Assembly (NCBI RefSeq): GCF_013201625.1
Contig: NZ_CP053839.1
Coordinates: 1,302,001 to 1,366,000, forward strand
Length of the DNA: 64,000 nt
DNA from: Aliarcobacter lanthieri
GTDB lineage: Bacteria > Campylobacterota > Campylobacteria > Campylobacterales > Arcobacteraceae
Direction of reading: 5' to 3'
The notes beneath the pieces are model-generated. The model saw nothing but the letters and a program-made list of their open reading frames with translations, ran no database searches and was not told the DNA's origin. The translations under genes were made by a program, and so were the position numbers. Of the stretch, positions 27,354-37,283 are shown piece by piece (position 1 is the first letter of the stretch; the number at the start of each line of letters is the position of its first letter).

Positions 27354-28052
27354 TTAATTTTTTATAATATCTATTGTATAACCTCTTCCCGAGTGGTTTT
27401 TAATAATTTCATAATAAGTCTTTTGTCTAATTTTATTTACAATATTTCTCATAGTATAAATTGACATTTCCTTACCTTTCCAAACAACATCTTTTATCAT
27501 ATCATAATCTGTAATTTCATCTTTTCTGCTTATTAGAAGTTTTAAGAAAGATTTTTCAAGTCTAGTGAAGTCTATAATAGCACCACCTTTTTTGAAAAAT
27601 TGATCTCTATATTCGTCAAAATAGATTCCATGACTCAATTCTATTTTATCAGATCTTTTTGTTTGGTTAATACACATAACTATTGATAACTTTAAATTTA
27701 TTAAATCAAGTGGTTTTAATAAAAAAGTATATGCTTGAATATTAACCGCGTCAAAAATCTTATCTTCACTATCTTCTGAAGATATAACTATTTTTGGAAT
27801 AAATGAAGCTACACTCTGAATTTTTGAAGTTAATTCTTCAAAAATTCCTTTTTGTATATCTAAATCAACTATAATGATATCTGATGAAGATATACTTTTT
27901 GAATTTATTTCATCATTACTTGAAATAAGCTTTATATCTTTAAATTTAGATCCAAACTCTTTTTTTATAGATTCTTTAGTAGTAGTATCATCACTTATAA
28001 CAAATACCCTTATATTACTTACTTTTCTAATATTTTTTAAACTTCTTTCCAT
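27354..28052 (-). CDS. OmpR-type response regulator
   Basis: 232 residues. The receiver domain keeps the acidic pair (SDD near residue 20), the phospho-acceptor in IIIVDLD, a Ser in VISSEDS and the Lys in LLKPLD. The C-terminal domain from about 145 is a winged helix (LEKSFLKLLISRKDEITDYDMIKDVVWKG, YTMRNIVNKIRQK, GRGYTID). No sensor kinase is adjacent; a chemoreceptor gene lies 73 nt upstream. The partner and targets cannot be read from the sequence. Confidence 0.87.
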   Translation of the reverse strand: MERSLKNIRKVSNIRVFVISDDTTTKESIKKEFGSKFKDIKLISSNDEINSKSISSSDIIIVDLDIQKGIFEELTSKIQSVASFIPKIVISSEDSEDKIFDAVNIQAYTFLLKPLDLINLKLSIVMCINQTKRSDKIELSHGIYFDEYRDQFFKKGGAIIDFTRLEKSFLKLLISRKDEITDYDMIKDVVWKGKEMSIYTMRNIVNKIRQKTYYEIIKNHSGRGYTIDIIKN

Positions 28053-28125
28053 GTTCTCTCTTTATATAAATAATTTTATCTTTAGAATAATAACAAAAAA
28101 GATACTAAATTGTCAAAGTTTTTTA

Positions 28126-30675
28126 TTATTTTCTTTTATTACAATTTATTTCTCTAATACTATCTAAAGAATGGAATACCTTTGTAGTATTAGCTTCTAT
28201 ATGATTAGATACTTCTAATATCTCACTATTTGGACTATTTTTTTCATATAAATTTATTGTTTTTTGAACAAAACTATGTACATTATCATGAGCTTTCTTC
28301 AATTCTTCCCACTCTTGTGACTGTGCAAACTCATGATTTTCATGAGAAGCCAACCATTTACCAAGATTGCACTCTTTTGAATTTGTTACAGTAAAACTAT
28401 TACCTACTTTACATTGTGAAAAACTTTTGTTCTTAAAGTTAATATGATCTGATTTTAATCTATTTATCTCAACAATCATACTTGAATCACAAATTCTTTT
28501 ACTAGCTGATTTATCAAAACTTGTTTGATTTATAGCTTCATTTAACTCTTCTGCAAGTTGAGAAGTTTTTGCTGCCATTTCATTAATAGTTGATGCTAAA
28601 GAAGCATTTTTTTGAGTAGCTTGGTCTAAGCTATTCACTGTAGCACTAATCTGACTCATAGCTTGTTGTTGTTCTTTAGAAGCAGTAGAAACATCTTCAA
28701 TTAATCTTATTGTAACATCAATATTCTCGTTTAATTCATTAAACCCTTCAATCATACTTGTAGTTACTTCTTTTCCTTCATTTGCTTTTGATGTTGCATG
28801 TTCTACTAAATCTTTTATCTCTTTAGCTGCTTCTGCACTTCTTGCTGCTAGATTTCTTACTTCTTGTGCTACAACTGCGAAACCTTTTCCTGCTTCTCCT
28901 GCTGTTGCTGCTTCTACTGCTGCATTTAAACTTAGGATATTTGTTTGAAATGCTATATTATCTATCACAGATATTGCTTCATTTATTCTATTTACTTGAC
29001 TATTTATATCATCCATAGAAGTAGCTGTTTTTTGAGCTAATTCTTTTCCTATTTGAGTAGATTTTGTTACATTTTCTGCATATTTTGCCATATTTATAGC
29101 ATTTTCTGTACTTCTTGTAATTGTTGCGCTAATTTCTTCTATTGCAGCTGCCGTTTCTTCAAGACTAGCTGCTTGAATATTAGAAGAATTACTTAAATTT
29201 GAAGATGCTTCAGCTAATTCTTTTGAACTATGAGTTAATTCTACATTAGATTTTTCTATTAAACACATAATTTCATTAACAGTTGATTGAGTTACTAAAA
29301 TTCCATTTAATAAAGATGCCATCAATCCTGTAATGTTATTTATTTTAGGAATTTCATAGTCAAATTTAGCATTTGACAGTGCAATTAAAGCCTCATTTAT
29401 AACTAATAGATTTGTTCCCATTTTATCTATCAATCCATTTATTTCTGAAATCAGTGAATTAACTCTATCAGAGTTACCTTTACTTTCTATTTTTTCATTA
29501 AATAATCCAGCATTTACCATTTCAATAATATCTTTTGCTTCTTGAATCACTAGATTATCTTTTTGTAATCCAACTTCAATAGAGTCTAAATAGTTATTAA
29601 AACTTGTAACAACATCCCCTATTTCATCATTTGATGTAACTTCAATTCTTATATTATCTCCTGAAGAATTTTTTGCTACTTCATCAATAGATTTTTTTAG
29701 TTTAAATATAGGCTTAATAATTCCATTTTTCATATTTAGTAAAGAAATAAGCATAGTTATTAAAAGTGATGCAACTAAAATAGTTAAAGCAATAAATATT
29801 ATCCTTGAAGCTTGATCTATTTCATTTGTAACATCTGATATTGGCTCAGCAATTAAACTAATTCCAAGATTTTTACTATTAAAATCTTTAACTTCTGAAT
29901 ATGTATAAAAATATTTTTTAGTTATAAAATATTTATCTTTTAAAAGTTTATCAAAATTAATTTTTTTAGTATCTTCTAAAAAATCTTGATTTATAAATTT
30001 TTGTGATATTAAATATCTATCAAGTTTATTTTCATCTTTAATTTTAGTAGTTGCTAAACTTGCATCCATTAAAAGTAAAAATGCTTTATTCTCTTCATCA
30101 AAAGATTTTGCAACAGAATTAATACCTTGCATAAATTCCATAGAACCTACATGATTTTTATTTTCATCAAAGATAGGAACAACTGAACGAATACTTAAAC
30201 CATCATTTCCTATTTCAAAACTATTTATAGCTTTTTTATCACTATTTACTTTAACAACACTTGCTCTAAAAGAACTTAAATCATCACCAAAATCTGTTGG
30301 TTTCCAAGAACGTAGAAAAGATTTATTATCTTTTGTGTGAAGATGAATCTGAATATTTTGAAATGGTGTAGATTCTTTCATTTTAATAGATAGTTCAGAT
30401 AAAGTTTTTATAGCTAACTCTCTATTATTAGTAGCTAAAGCTTCTTTTATAGATGAATCATTTGCTATTGAGATTGCATTTGAAATACCAACATCTAGTT
30501 TAGCTTCAATTTTTAAAGCACTCAAAGAATTTAAATTATCTATAACTTTGTACTGGATATCTTCCGTTAAGTCATTTTTATATTTATTTAAAATTAAATA
30601 CCCAAATACTAAAACCAATATAGTAACTGCTATATTGATAATAGTAAATTTCCAACTAATAGTCAAGTTTTTCAT
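28126..30675 (-). CDS. Methyl-accepting chemotaxis protein with CZB zinc-binding tail
   Basis: 849 residues, in order: a membrane helix (10-30), a periplasmic double-Cache domain with [17 protein letters not shown] (like dCache_3), a second helix near 295, a HAMP region, and a signalling domain with the tip [20 protein letters not shown]. From about 735 a chemoreceptor zinc-binding (CZB) domain follows: [21 protein letters not shown] and AHDNVHSFV supply the three His and one Cys ligands. CZB receptors respond to zinc and to oxidants such as HOCl in other species. Confidence 0.93.
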   Translation of the reverse strand: MKNLTISWKFTIINIAVTILVLVFGYLILNKYKNDLTEDIQYKVIDNLNSLSALKIEAKLDVGISNAISIANDSSIKEALATNNRELAIKTLSELSIKMKESTPFQNIQIHLHTKDNKSFLRSWKPTDFGDDLSSFRASVVKVNSDKKAINSFEIGNDGLSIRSVVPIFDENKNHVGSMEFMQGINSVAKSFDEENKAFLLLMDASLATTKIKDENKLDRYLISQKFINQDFLEDTKKINFDKLLKDKYFITKKYFYTYSEVKDFNSKNLGISLIAEPISDVTNEIDQASRIIFIALTILVASLLITMLISLLNMKNGIIKPIFKLKKSIDEVAKNSSGDNIRIEVTSNDEIGDVVTSFNNYLDSIEVGLQKDNLVIQEAKDIIEMVNAGLFNEKIESKGNSDRVNSLISEINGLIDKMGTNLLVINEALIALSNAKFDYEIPKINNITGLMASLLNGILVTQSTVNEIMCLIEKSNVELTHSSKELAEASSNLSNSSNIQAASLEETAAAIEEISATITRSTENAINMAKYAENVTKSTQIGKELAQKTATSMDDINSQVNRINEAISVIDNIAFQTNILSLNAAVEAATAGEAGKGFAVVAQEVRNLAARSAEAAKEIKDLVEHATSKANEGKEVTTSMIEGFNELNENIDVTIRLIEDVSTASKEQQQAMSQISATVNSLDQATQKNASLASTINEMAAKTSQLAEELNEAINQTSFDKSASKRICDSSMIVEINRLKSDHINFKNKSFSQCKVGNSFTVTNSKECNLGKWLASHENHEFAQSQEWEELKKAHDNVHSFVQKTINLYEKNSPNSEILEVSNHIEANTTKVFHSLDSIREINCNKRK

Positions 30676-30745
30676 TATACCCCTTTTATGTAGATTAGGG
30701 CATTTTAATTTATAATTAGTTAAATATTAATAAAAATTATATTTA

Positions 30746-31765
30746 TTAACCCATAGGGTATAAAATCTCTTTCTGTATTTGCTCAATTTTACTCAATAAT
30801 TCATCATTTATATTAAAATCAAAAGCTTTTAAAGAATCATCTAACTGCTCTATTTTTCTAGCTCCAATTATAGTTGAAGCTACAAAATCAAAGTGCTTAG
30901 AATATGAAATAGCTAAAGTAACAGGACTTACTTCATACTCTTTTGCTAATTTTAAATATTTTTGAGTAGCTTGTAAAGTTTTATCATTTACAAATCTATT
31001 TGCCATAGCCTGGACTCTTTTACTTTTTTCTTTTAGATAAATAGAAAATCTTACATCTGGTGATACAAATTCATTATTATATTTTCCACTTAAAACTCCT
31101 CCAGCCATAGGAGAATATGGTAATAATGATATATTTTCTCTTCTACAAACATTTGCTAATTCATCATGAAATCTTGGATTTAATAATGAAAAATTATTTT
31201 GAATAGACTCAAATCGAACAAGACCTTTATATTTACTAACTTCATTTGCTTTTGTAAGTCCATAAGCACTATCATTTGAAGTTCCAATATATCGCACTTT
31301 TCCTTCACGAACAAGTTCATCAAAAGCTTTTAAGCTCTCTTCAATTGGCACAATAGTATCAGGCCAATGCATTTGATATAAATCTACATAATCAGTTTGA
31401 AGTCTTTTTAAGCTATCTTCAATAGCCTTTTTTATATGAAAACTATCTATAGCAGTAAATCCATGACGTACTGGTGGAACAAACCAACCAGAAGCTGCTC
31501 CTGCTATTTTTGTTGCTAAAATCACACTATATCTTGGTTTTGTTTTTAGCCATTCTCCAACAATAAGTTCTGTATTCCCAATAGTATCTTTTTTGGGAGT
31601 TACAGGATAAAGTTCTGCCGTATCAAAAAAATTTATTCCTCTATCATAAGCTTTATCTAAAATTTTAAATGCTTCATCTTTAGAAGTACTACTTCCAAAA
31701 GTCATAGTTCCTAAACATATAGAACTAACTCTAAGTCCACTTTTTCCAATATATCTAAATTCCAT
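30746..31765 (-). CDS. Aldo/keto reductase (Tas-like)
   Basis: A 339-residue NADPH-dependent TIM-barrel oxidoreductase. FFDTAELYPVTPKKDTIGNTE near residue 46 holds the Asp and Tyr of the catalytic tetrad and resembles the Tas subgroup; LATKI supplies the Lys and YQMHWPD the His. SPMAGGVLSGKY and STIIGARKIEQL are cofactor-binding parts. The natural substrate is unknown. An inverted repeat lies 19 nt upstream of the start. It is monocistronic by spacing. Confidence 0.88.
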   Translation of the reverse strand: MEFRYIGKSGLRVSSICLGTMTFGSSTSKDEAFKILDKAYDRGINFFDTAELYPVTPKKDTIGNTELIVGEWLKTKPRYSVILATKIAGAASGWFVPPVRHGFTAIDSFHIKKAIEDSLKRLQTDYVDLYQMHWPDTIVPIEESLKAFDELVREGKVRYIGTSNDSAYGLTKANEVSKYKGLVRFESIQNNFSLLNPRFHDELANVCRRENISLLPYSPMAGGVLSGKYNNEFVSPDVRFSIYLKEKSKRVQAMANRFVNDKTLQATQKYLKLAKEYEVSPVTLAISYSKHFDFVASTIIGARKIEQLDDSLKAFDFNINDELLSKIEQIQKEILYPMG

Positions 31766-31783
31766 AGAAAATCCTTTAAATAA

Positions 31784-31803
31784 GTTTCTTATATAGAAGA
31801 AAC
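31784..31803. promoter_or_regulatory. Inverted repeat upstream of the aldo/keto reductase
   Basis: GTTTCTT-ATATAG-AAGAAAC, a perfect 7-bp inverted repeat with a 6-nt gap, 19 nt before the ATG on the minus strand. It could be an operator for a dimeric regulator overlapping the promoter. No T-run favours it being a terminator. Confidence 0.35.
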
Positions 31804-31855
31804 CAATAATTTTATACTACTTAATAAAAGTAGAAAAGCCTATTAATATCTTATC

Positions 31856-32830
31856 CTATTCCATAATACAAATTTCTTGTTTTAAGATATGTTGTACTGT
31901 TTTAAAAGCAACTAAAAGTACTATTATAGTTGTAATTACACTAAAGATGTAAGACAAAACCTCATAAAAAAAGTTTTGTGTTAAATCATACATTAAAATT
32001 GTACTAAGTGTAACTGCAGCCATAGGAAATGTAAATGCCCACCAAGATATAAAAAACTTTATTTTTACAAAATTTTTATACATAAAAAATAGTAAAATCA
32101 CAAAAAATATTCCTAAACTAAATAAAATTTGGGAAAAGAAATCTAAACTAGAAGTCAATTTTATATATGAAATAAATCCTATAGCTGGTGGAGCTATTAG
32201 AATAAACATTGTTGGTAAAAATTTAGGAGCAAAAGGGTTATGAAAAATAATTCTATTTAAAATAATAGAAAATAGAATTATCCAAAAAAATACTCCTACT
32301 GCAAAGTAAAAAATCAAAATCTGATTATCAACAAAACCTGTTCCTGCTATTGGAACTATCAGATTTCCAACAATTGGTATAAACCATGCTGGATTTGAAT
32401 GAATTATTTCAAGATTATTATTTATCCAAAATCTAATTGTATAAAAAGTAAAAAATATATGTAAACTTGCACCAACATAAAAAAATATCTCTGATGCTTC
32501 CATATAATAGTCTTTATAAGTTGCTGACAAAATAAGCATTGATATTGAGATAGCTGCAAAGAAATTTATTCTTATAGGATGATTTAGTTCTTTTAGAACC
32601 TCCTCTTTATATTTTATAATTTTTAATAAATACGTAAAAATTAGAATAAAAAATAAAATTGTTGTAATAGTTATTAATGTTGTAGCAAAAAATTTTGGAA
32701 AATTAAAAGTTGAATACAATCTCTCAAAAACTAAAGTCAAACCACCAAGTCCCATAATAGTAGCAAACATCATTATTGGGAAAAACTGCAATCTATTTGA
32801 AGGAATTGCTTTAATACTCTCTTGTTGCAT
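31856..32830 (-). CDS. SLAC1/TDT-family anion channel or transporter
   Basis: I start at the ATG at 32830 because AGGATTTAAA lies just upstream; an earlier TTG (32887) lacks a site and would overlap the divergent gene. The product has 324 residues and about ten predicted membrane helices, with FFPIMMFATIMGLGGLTLVF as the first, a pattern of the tellurite-resistance/dicarboxylate transporter (TehA/SLAC1) family. Members carry anions. The substrate is not predictable. Confidence 0.8.
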   Translation of the reverse strand: MQQESIKAIPSNRLQFFPIMMFATIMGLGGLTLVFERLYSTFNFPKFFATTLITITTILFFILIFTYLLKIIKYKEEVLKELNHPIRINFFAAISISMLILSATYKDYYMEASEIFFYVGASLHIFFTFYTIRFWINNNLEIIHSNPAWFIPIVGNLIVPIAGTGFVDNQILIFYFAVGVFFWIILFSIILNRIIFHNPFAPKFLPTMFILIAPPAIGFISYIKLTSSLDFFSQILFSLGIFFVILLFFMYKNFVKIKFFISWWAFTFPMAAVTLSTILMYDLTQNFFYEVLSYIFSVITTIIVLLVAFKTVQHILKQEICIME

Positions 32831-32880
32831 TTTAAATCCTATTTTTGTAAAATTATTTAATATTAAATTTTGGAGTAAAT

Positions 32881-33090
32881 TTGGCAAAAATAAAAAAAAT
32901 AGTAGATTTAAAAAATGAAAATCTTACTTTCATACAAAAAGATGAAACAATAAAACTACTAAATTTTAACCAAAATTCTATGAGTTTGGATATTGCTATT
33001 TTTAAAAATGATAAATTTATAAAAAATAGCAAAATTGTTTTTGCTCATTTACCCAAAAAGCTAAAAGCAAAATTAAATCCTAAAGCTTAA
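32881..33090 (+). CDS. Small hypothetical protein
   Basis: 69 residues from a TTG start with GGAG 5 nt upstream (TTTTGGAGTAAATTTG). Lys-rich, with FAHLPKKLKAKLNPKA at the end. No recognised family, no signal or membrane segment. The good ribosome site and its own terminator support it. It is divergent from the SLAC1-like gene and convergent to the dUTPase gene. Confidence 0.65.
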   Translation: MAKIKKIVDLKNENLTFIQKDETIKLLNFNQNSMSLDIAIFKNDKFIKNSKIVFAHLPKKLKAKLNPKA

Positions 33091-33106
33091 AATCTATTAA
33101 GCTTTA
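33081..33106. terminator. Bidirectional terminator between the small gene and the dUTPase gene
   Basis: A 10-bp perfect inverted repeat (TAAAGCTTAA, loop AATCTA, TTAAGCTTTA) in which each arm carries the stop region of one of the two convergent genes. Confidence 0.6.
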
Positions 33107-34020
33107 TTATATTCAATACCTAATTGTTTATAAAGTTCTTCAAAACTCACATCTTCAATCTTTTCAAGTAAGTTTACCATTACAACATTATCTTCATTTC
33201 CATTCCAAATTTTTTTGTAAGTTCCTTCTTTATAACCATTATCTTGTCTAAATTGATTTAAACAATTCTTTCCAATATATAATTTTTGAAGCCAAGTAAA
33301 AGATAAACCAGCAATTTTACAACATCTAAAATATTGTTCAATAAATCTTTCTATTCCACTAAAAGATGGCATATTTTTTGTATCTATTGCTAAAGATATA
33401 TAAGATAATTTTTCTGCTTCTTTTACAACAAGTTTTATATCTATATTATTTGAAGCTTCATATATACAATGAGTATTTACTAAAGATACAGCTTTTGGAA
33501 CATTTGTTTCTTGTAAAATATAAGACATTAAGAAATGCCAAATATCAACTAATTCAACATGAATATTATTCATATCTGGACTTGAATTTATATTTTTCCA
33601 GTGTTTCCAAGGAGTTGAATCTATAAGTTCTGCAACTTCCATATGAATACATCTAAGCCAATTTATCTCTTTTCCAAATTTATTACTACCTAGTTCCCAA
33701 TTTTTACCATTTGTTGAATCATTTAGTTGTTTTTGTAATAAAAACATCTCTTCAAGTTTATGAGGGAAAGATGAAGCTTCTTCAAGAAGTGTTGCTAGAG
33801 GTAAACACTCTTCAACTATACTTTCTAAAGAAATACTAGCTGGTAGAACATCTTTATCACCTTTTAAAGTATGTAAAAGCAAAGATACTAAATATGGAAC
33901 TTCATCTTTTTCTATCCAAGCTAAAACTTCATTTGAGCTTATCTTTGCATAAGATATAAACTCATCAACAGAACTAAATCCTATACTTTTTATTGCCTCT
34001 TTAAAATCTTTATATAACAA
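33097..34020 (-). CDS. dut: Dimeric dUTPase with N-terminal extension
   Basis: The all-alpha NTP pyrophosphatase core lies from about residue 90: EINWLRCIHMEVAELIDS and WKHWK, then HVELVDIWHFLM, hold the E-x-x-E and E-x-x-D metal ligands of type 2 dUTPases, which hydrolyse dUTP to dUMP. I place the start at a TTG (34020) with AGGAG upstream, giving 307 residues. About 85 N-terminal residues (FKEAIKSIGFSSVDEFISYAK, then EVPYLVSLLL) resemble a small helix-turn-helix domain that the usual 230-residue enzyme lacks. It follows a zinc microprotein gene at a 1-nt gap. Confidence 0.85.
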   Translation of the reverse strand: MLYKDFKEAIKSIGFSSVDEFISYAKISSNEVLAWIEKDEVPYLVSLLLHTLKGDKDVLPASISLESIVEECLPLATLLEEASSFPHKLEEMFLLQKQLNDSTNGKNWELGSNKFGKEINWLRCIHMEVAELIDSTPWKHWKNINSSPDMNNIHVELVDIWHFLMSYILQETNVPKAVSLVNTHCIYEASNNIDIKLVVKEAEKLSYISLAIDTKNMPSFSGIERFIEQYFRCCKIAGLSFTWLQKLYIGKNCLNQFRQDNGYKEGTYKKIWNGNEDNVVMVNLLEKIEDVSFEELYKQLGIEYNKA

Positions 34021-34021
34021 A

Positions 34022-34204
34022 TCAACTCCTATTTTCAAATTTTTTTTCTATAAAAAGTTTACAATCTTCTCCACTACTATTTTTTACAACAATAGAAGGA
34101 AGAACTCTTGATTTAAAACCATAAGATTTACATCCATGTGGTTTATTTTGCTCCCAAGTAACAAAATAGTGTATACATTTTTGGCATACAACTCTTTTTT
34201 GCAT
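34022..34204 (-). CDS. Small zinc-ribbon-like protein
   Basis: 60 residues with four likely metal ligands: CQKCIHYFVTWEQNKPHGC (Cys8, Cys11, then His and Cys about 14 on), and a Cys near residue 48. CxxC-HYFVTW and PHGCKSYGFKS are a conserved microprotein pattern in Campylobacterota, often mislabelled as a uracil-DNA glycosylase. The ATG lies 1 nt after the recR stop, with AGAGG in front. The gene order recR, this, dut suggests a link with DNA metabolism, which is inference. Confidence 0.75.
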   Translation of the reverse strand: MQKRVVCQKCIHYFVTWEQNKPHGCKSYGFKSRVLPSIVVKNSSGEDCKLFIEKKFENRS

Positions 34205-34205
34205 T

Positions 34206-34778
34206 CTAAACCTCTACTCTACTTTGAATAGCTTTAGATAAAGATAATAAATCAACATTCTCAAGACTTACACCTGTTGGAACACCTTGTGCTATTTTTG
34301 TAAAAGTTATATCAAAATCTTTTAATTTATCTTCAATAAATAGTATAAAAGCATCATTCGCAATAGATGGAGTAATAGCAAAAAGTATATTTTTAACTTC
34401 ATTATTTTTTATAAAATCTTGAAGTTTAATAATCTCATCAATAACTAATTCATCTATTACAAAATATCTTCCATCAAACTCTTTTGATTCTTCAATTATA
34501 AATATATCTTTTGCACTTTGAACAATACAAAGTTTTGTTTTATCTCTACTCTCATCCAAACAATATTCACAGATTTCATGTTCACTCATAGAACCACACC
34601 TCTTACATTTTTTTATACTTTTTAGTGCATTTTCTATACTATGAGCTATTTTTATTCCACAATAATTGTCATTCATAACAATATGATAAGCAAGTCTTAA
34701 AGCTGATTTTTTACCAATAGTTGGTAAAGACTCAAAAGCTTCAACTAATTCATAAAATTTTTCTAATCCTCTATTCAT
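34206..34778 (-). CDS. recR: Recombination mediator RecR
   Basis: 190 residues. A helix-hairpin-helix region (LPTIGKKSALRLAYHIV near 14-30), a four-cysteine zinc finger (CKRCGSMSEHEICEYC near 57-72), and a Toprim domain (LCIVQSAKDIFIIEES) are in order. RecR with RecO and RecF loads RecA on gapped DNA. Slightly shorter than the 200 of other species. It heads the recR-microprotein-dut group. Confidence 0.95.
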   Translation of the reverse strand: MNRGLEKFYELVEAFESLPTIGKKSALRLAYHIVMNDNYCGIKIAHSIENALKSIKKCKRCGSMSEHEICEYCLDESRDKTKLCIVQSAKDIFIIEESKEFDGRYFVIDELVIDEIIKLQDFIKNNEVKNILFAITPSIANDAFILFIEDKLKDFDITFTKIAQGVPTGVSLENVDLLSLSKAIQSRVEV

Positions 34779-34838
34779 TTTGGGATTATATCGAAATAAA
34801 AATTAATCAGCTTAATAAGAAATTATTTACTTTTTAGT

Positions 34839-34844
34839 TAGAAT
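34839..34844 (+). promoter_or_regulatory. Probable -10 element of dnaJ
   Basis: TAGAAT within TTTTTAGTTAGAATATTC, 44 nt before the chosen dnaJ start and facing away from recR. The T-rich flank is typical of campylobacterial promoters. No CIRCE or other heat-shock operator was seen. Confidence 0.4.
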
Positions 34845-34887
34845 ATTCACTTTATAAAATTTTATTATATTTTTGGGAGATTGCAAA

Positions 34888-35997
34888 TTGCTTGAAGTTG
34901 ATTATTATGAATTATTAGAAGTTAGTAAGACATCAGACAAATCTACTATTAAAAAAGCCTATAGAAAACTGGCTATGCAGTATCATCCTGATAAAAATCC
35001 AGATGATCAAGAAGCTGAAGAAAAATTCAAAGCTATAAATGAAGCTTATCAAGTATTGAGTGATGAAGAAAAAAGAGCTTTATATGATAGATATGGTAAA
35101 GCTGGACTAGAAGGGCATGGTCAAAGAGGTGGTTTTAGTGGTTTTGATGATTTAGGTTCAATGTTTGAAGAGATGTTTGGTTTTGGAGGAAGAAGTAGCA
35201 AGAAGGAAAGAAAAACTTATAACTATAATTTAGATACAGTTATTAGTATATCTTTAGAGTTTAATGAGGCAGTTTTTGGGTGTAAAAAAGAGATAACATA
35301 CAAATATAAAACTGCTTGTAAATCTTGTAGTGGAACTGGTGCAAAAGATGGTAAGTTAGCTACTTGTAAAACTTGTGGAGGAGTTGGTCAAGTTCACTCA
35401 AGACAAGGATTTATGACTTTTGCACAAACTTGTCCAAACTGTTCTGGAACAGGACAATCAAAAGCAGAAGCTTGTAGTTCTTGCAAAGGCGTTGGATATG
35501 AAGAAGTTAAAGATAGTTTCAAAGTTGATATCCCTGAGGGTGTAAATGATGGAATGAGAATAAGAGTTTCAAATAGAGGAAATATTGCACCAAATGGTCA
35601 AAGAGGAGATCTATATTTAGAAGTTAATGTAAAAGAAGATTCTCACTTTGTAAGACATGATGATGATATCTATTTTGAAGCACCTATTTTCTTTACTCAA
35701 GTTATTTTAGGAGCAAAAATAAAAATACCTAGTTTAAGAGGAGAATTAGAGCTCGAAATTCCAAAAGGCGTAAAAGACAAACAACAATTTACATTTAGGA
35801 ATGAAGGTGTCAAATCTGTTCAAGGATATGGAAAGGGTAATTTAATTGTTCAAGTTAAAATAGAATATCCAAAAAGTTTAAATAGTGAACAAAAAGAACT
35901 TCTAGAAAAACTTCAAGAAAGTTTTGGATTAGAGAGTACTCCACATGAAACAAAATTTGAAGGAGTATTTGATAAAGTTAAGAAATGGTTTTCTTAA
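34888..35997 (+). CDS. dnaJ: Chaperone DnaJ
   Basis: Full DnaJ: a J domain with YHPDKNP (HPD), a Gly/Phe-rich stretch ([20 protein letters not shown]), four zinc repeats ([32 protein letters not shown]) and a C-terminal substrate domain. It stimulates DnaK ATPase and holds unfolded proteins. I choose a TTG at 34888 because GGGAG lies 8 nt upstream (369 residues); a TTG at 34873 would bury that site. It is separated from dnaK in this region. Confidence 0.95.
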   Translation: MLEVDYYELLEVSKTSDKSTIKKAYRKLAMQYHPDKNPDDQEAEEKFKAINEAYQVLSDEEKRALYDRYGKAGLEGHGQRGGFSGFDDLGSMFEEMFGFGGRSSKKERKTYNYNLDTVISISLEFNEAVFGCKKEITYKYKTACKSCSGTGAKDGKLATCKTCGGVGQVHSRQGFMTFAQTCPNCSGTGQSKAEACSSCKGVGYEEVKDSFKVDIPEGVNDGMRIRVSNRGNIAPNGQRGDLYLEVNVKEDSHFVRHDDDIYFEAPIFFTQVILGAKIKIPSLRGELELEIPKGVKDKQQFTFRNEGVKSVQGYGKGNLIVQVKIEYPKSLNSEQKELLEKLQESFGLESTPHETKFEGVFDKVKKWFS

Positions 35998-36026
35998 AAA
36001 ATTAAATAATACAAAGGAAACATAAT

Positions 36027-36620
36027 ATGAAATTAGAATATGTAGGATTTAGACCCATTATAAGTCAAAATGGTATATCTTTTAAACAAGGTAAAGATGA
36101 TAAATTCATCTATTTACCTTATGTATATGAAATTATTAATGCATTATCAAATAATTATGAAACAAACAAAAATTACTCATATAGTATAAAAGTAGGTTCA
36201 GATAATATTAGTAAGTTATATAATAGGATATTAGATCATTTCTCAAATTTAGATGAAGATATTGAAAAAAAATTAAATTCTTATGAAAAACATTTAGATT
36301 TGGAACTTGAAGATATTGAAAATAGAACTAATTTGAGTGATATAGAAAAAGATATTTATAAAACAAACTTAAATTTAATGAGAGATTATAGAATAAAAAG
36401 AGCAAAAAATAAAATTTTTTACTATTATAGTGTATTATCTATTGCTGAAACTATAAAAACCAATAAAATAAAAGAGATAAATATACCTTTTAATGAAAAG
36501 TTTTGGCATGTTATTAAAACTTTACAAGGTGTTTTAGCATCTGAAAAAATAAATAGTAATATAAAAGTAGAATATATCGATTCTAATTTAAGACTAAAAT
36601 TCTTAACGTCAATATACTAA
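36027..36620 (+). CDS. Hypothetical protein
   Basis: 197 residues, mostly helical, with a charged middle (LEDIENRTNLSDIEKDIYK) and Tyr/Lys-rich ends. AAAGGAAAC precedes the ATG. It starts 29 nt after dnaJ and so may be read from the same promoter. No signal, membrane helix or family is evident. The last four bases overlap the convergent gene. Confidence 0.7.
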   Translation: MKLEYVGFRPIISQNGISFKQGKDDKFIYLPYVYEIINALSNNYETNKNYSYSIKVGSDNISKLYNRILDHFSNLDEDIEKKLNSYEKHLDLELEDIENRTNLSDIEKDIYKTNLNLMRDYRIKRAKNKIFYYYSVLSIAETIKTNKIKEINIPFNEKFWHVIKTLQGVLASEKINSNIKVEYIDSNLRLKFLTSIY

Positions 36621-37270
36621 AATTGTTTAATAATATCAAGATTAATCTTATCTATATTTTTATATTTATCGATTAAATCTTGGTATTCTAAAGTATAGTT
36701 CTTATATAAAAAAGAATATTTGTCATCATTTTTATACTTATCATAACCTTTCTTATAATTTTTTCCTAAAACACTTATAAAATCAAAAGAGTTTATTTCT
36801 AATAAAATATCATCCAAATCTTCTTTTGATGTTTGTGATTTTTCACCATCTAATCTATTTTTCATAGATTTATGAAGTAAATCAAATAATGAATTTGAAC
36901 CACCAAATTTTGATTTTAAGTAACTTCTTTTATCTTCATATTTATTACTTAAATAATCAAATCCTACATCAAAAGGTTGTCCTAATACTGTATTAAACAA
37001 AGCTTTGGATAGTTTTTCATCATTTGAAAACAATGTAGCAACACGTAGATTTTTTGCTATATTTTTTTTATCTTCATCTTTAAAATGTACTTCAATCTCT
37101 TCTAAACTTATTCCTTTAATATTTTCAAAAGTTAAACTATCATCTCTTGGTATATCTTTATTTATTATATTTTCAACATTCGATAAAAATCCACTTCCTA
37201 TATTTTTATCATTATTGTCATTTAAATTTTTTAATTTAAAAAAAGCAACATCATAATTTGAATTAATCAT
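36617..37270 (-). CDS. Hypothetical protein
   Basis: 217 residues, Asp/Lys/Asn rich and without signal or membrane segment. ALFNTVLGQPFDVGFDYLSNKYEDKRSY and LGKNYKKGYDKYKNDDKY show a Tyr/Lys-rich character. GAGG precedes the ATG. No family known to me. It follows the DUF455 gene on the same strand after 13 nt. Confidence 0.65.
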   Translation of the reverse strand: MINSNYDVAFFKLKNLNDNNDKNIGSGFLSNVENIINKDIPRDDSLTFENIKGISLEEIEVHFKDEDKKNIAKNLRVATLFSNDEKLSKALFNTVLGQPFDVGFDYLSNKYEDKRSYLKSKFGGSNSLFDLLHKSMKNRLDGEKSQTSKEDLDDILLEINSFDFISVLGKNYKKGYDKYKNDDKYSFLYKNYTLEYQDLIDKYKNIDKINLDIIKQF

Positions 37271-37283
37271 ATTTAACCTCTAT

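Noticed and set aside
31810-31835. A second hairpin (CTACTT, AAGTAG) upstream of the aldo/keto reductase
   Set aside because: Only 6 bp, AT-rich and without T-run; could be chance.
33366-33626. An 86-residue Leu/Tyr-rich frame opposite the dUTPase gene
   Set aside because: The dUTPase core motifs are on the other strand at this point; this is a shadow frame.
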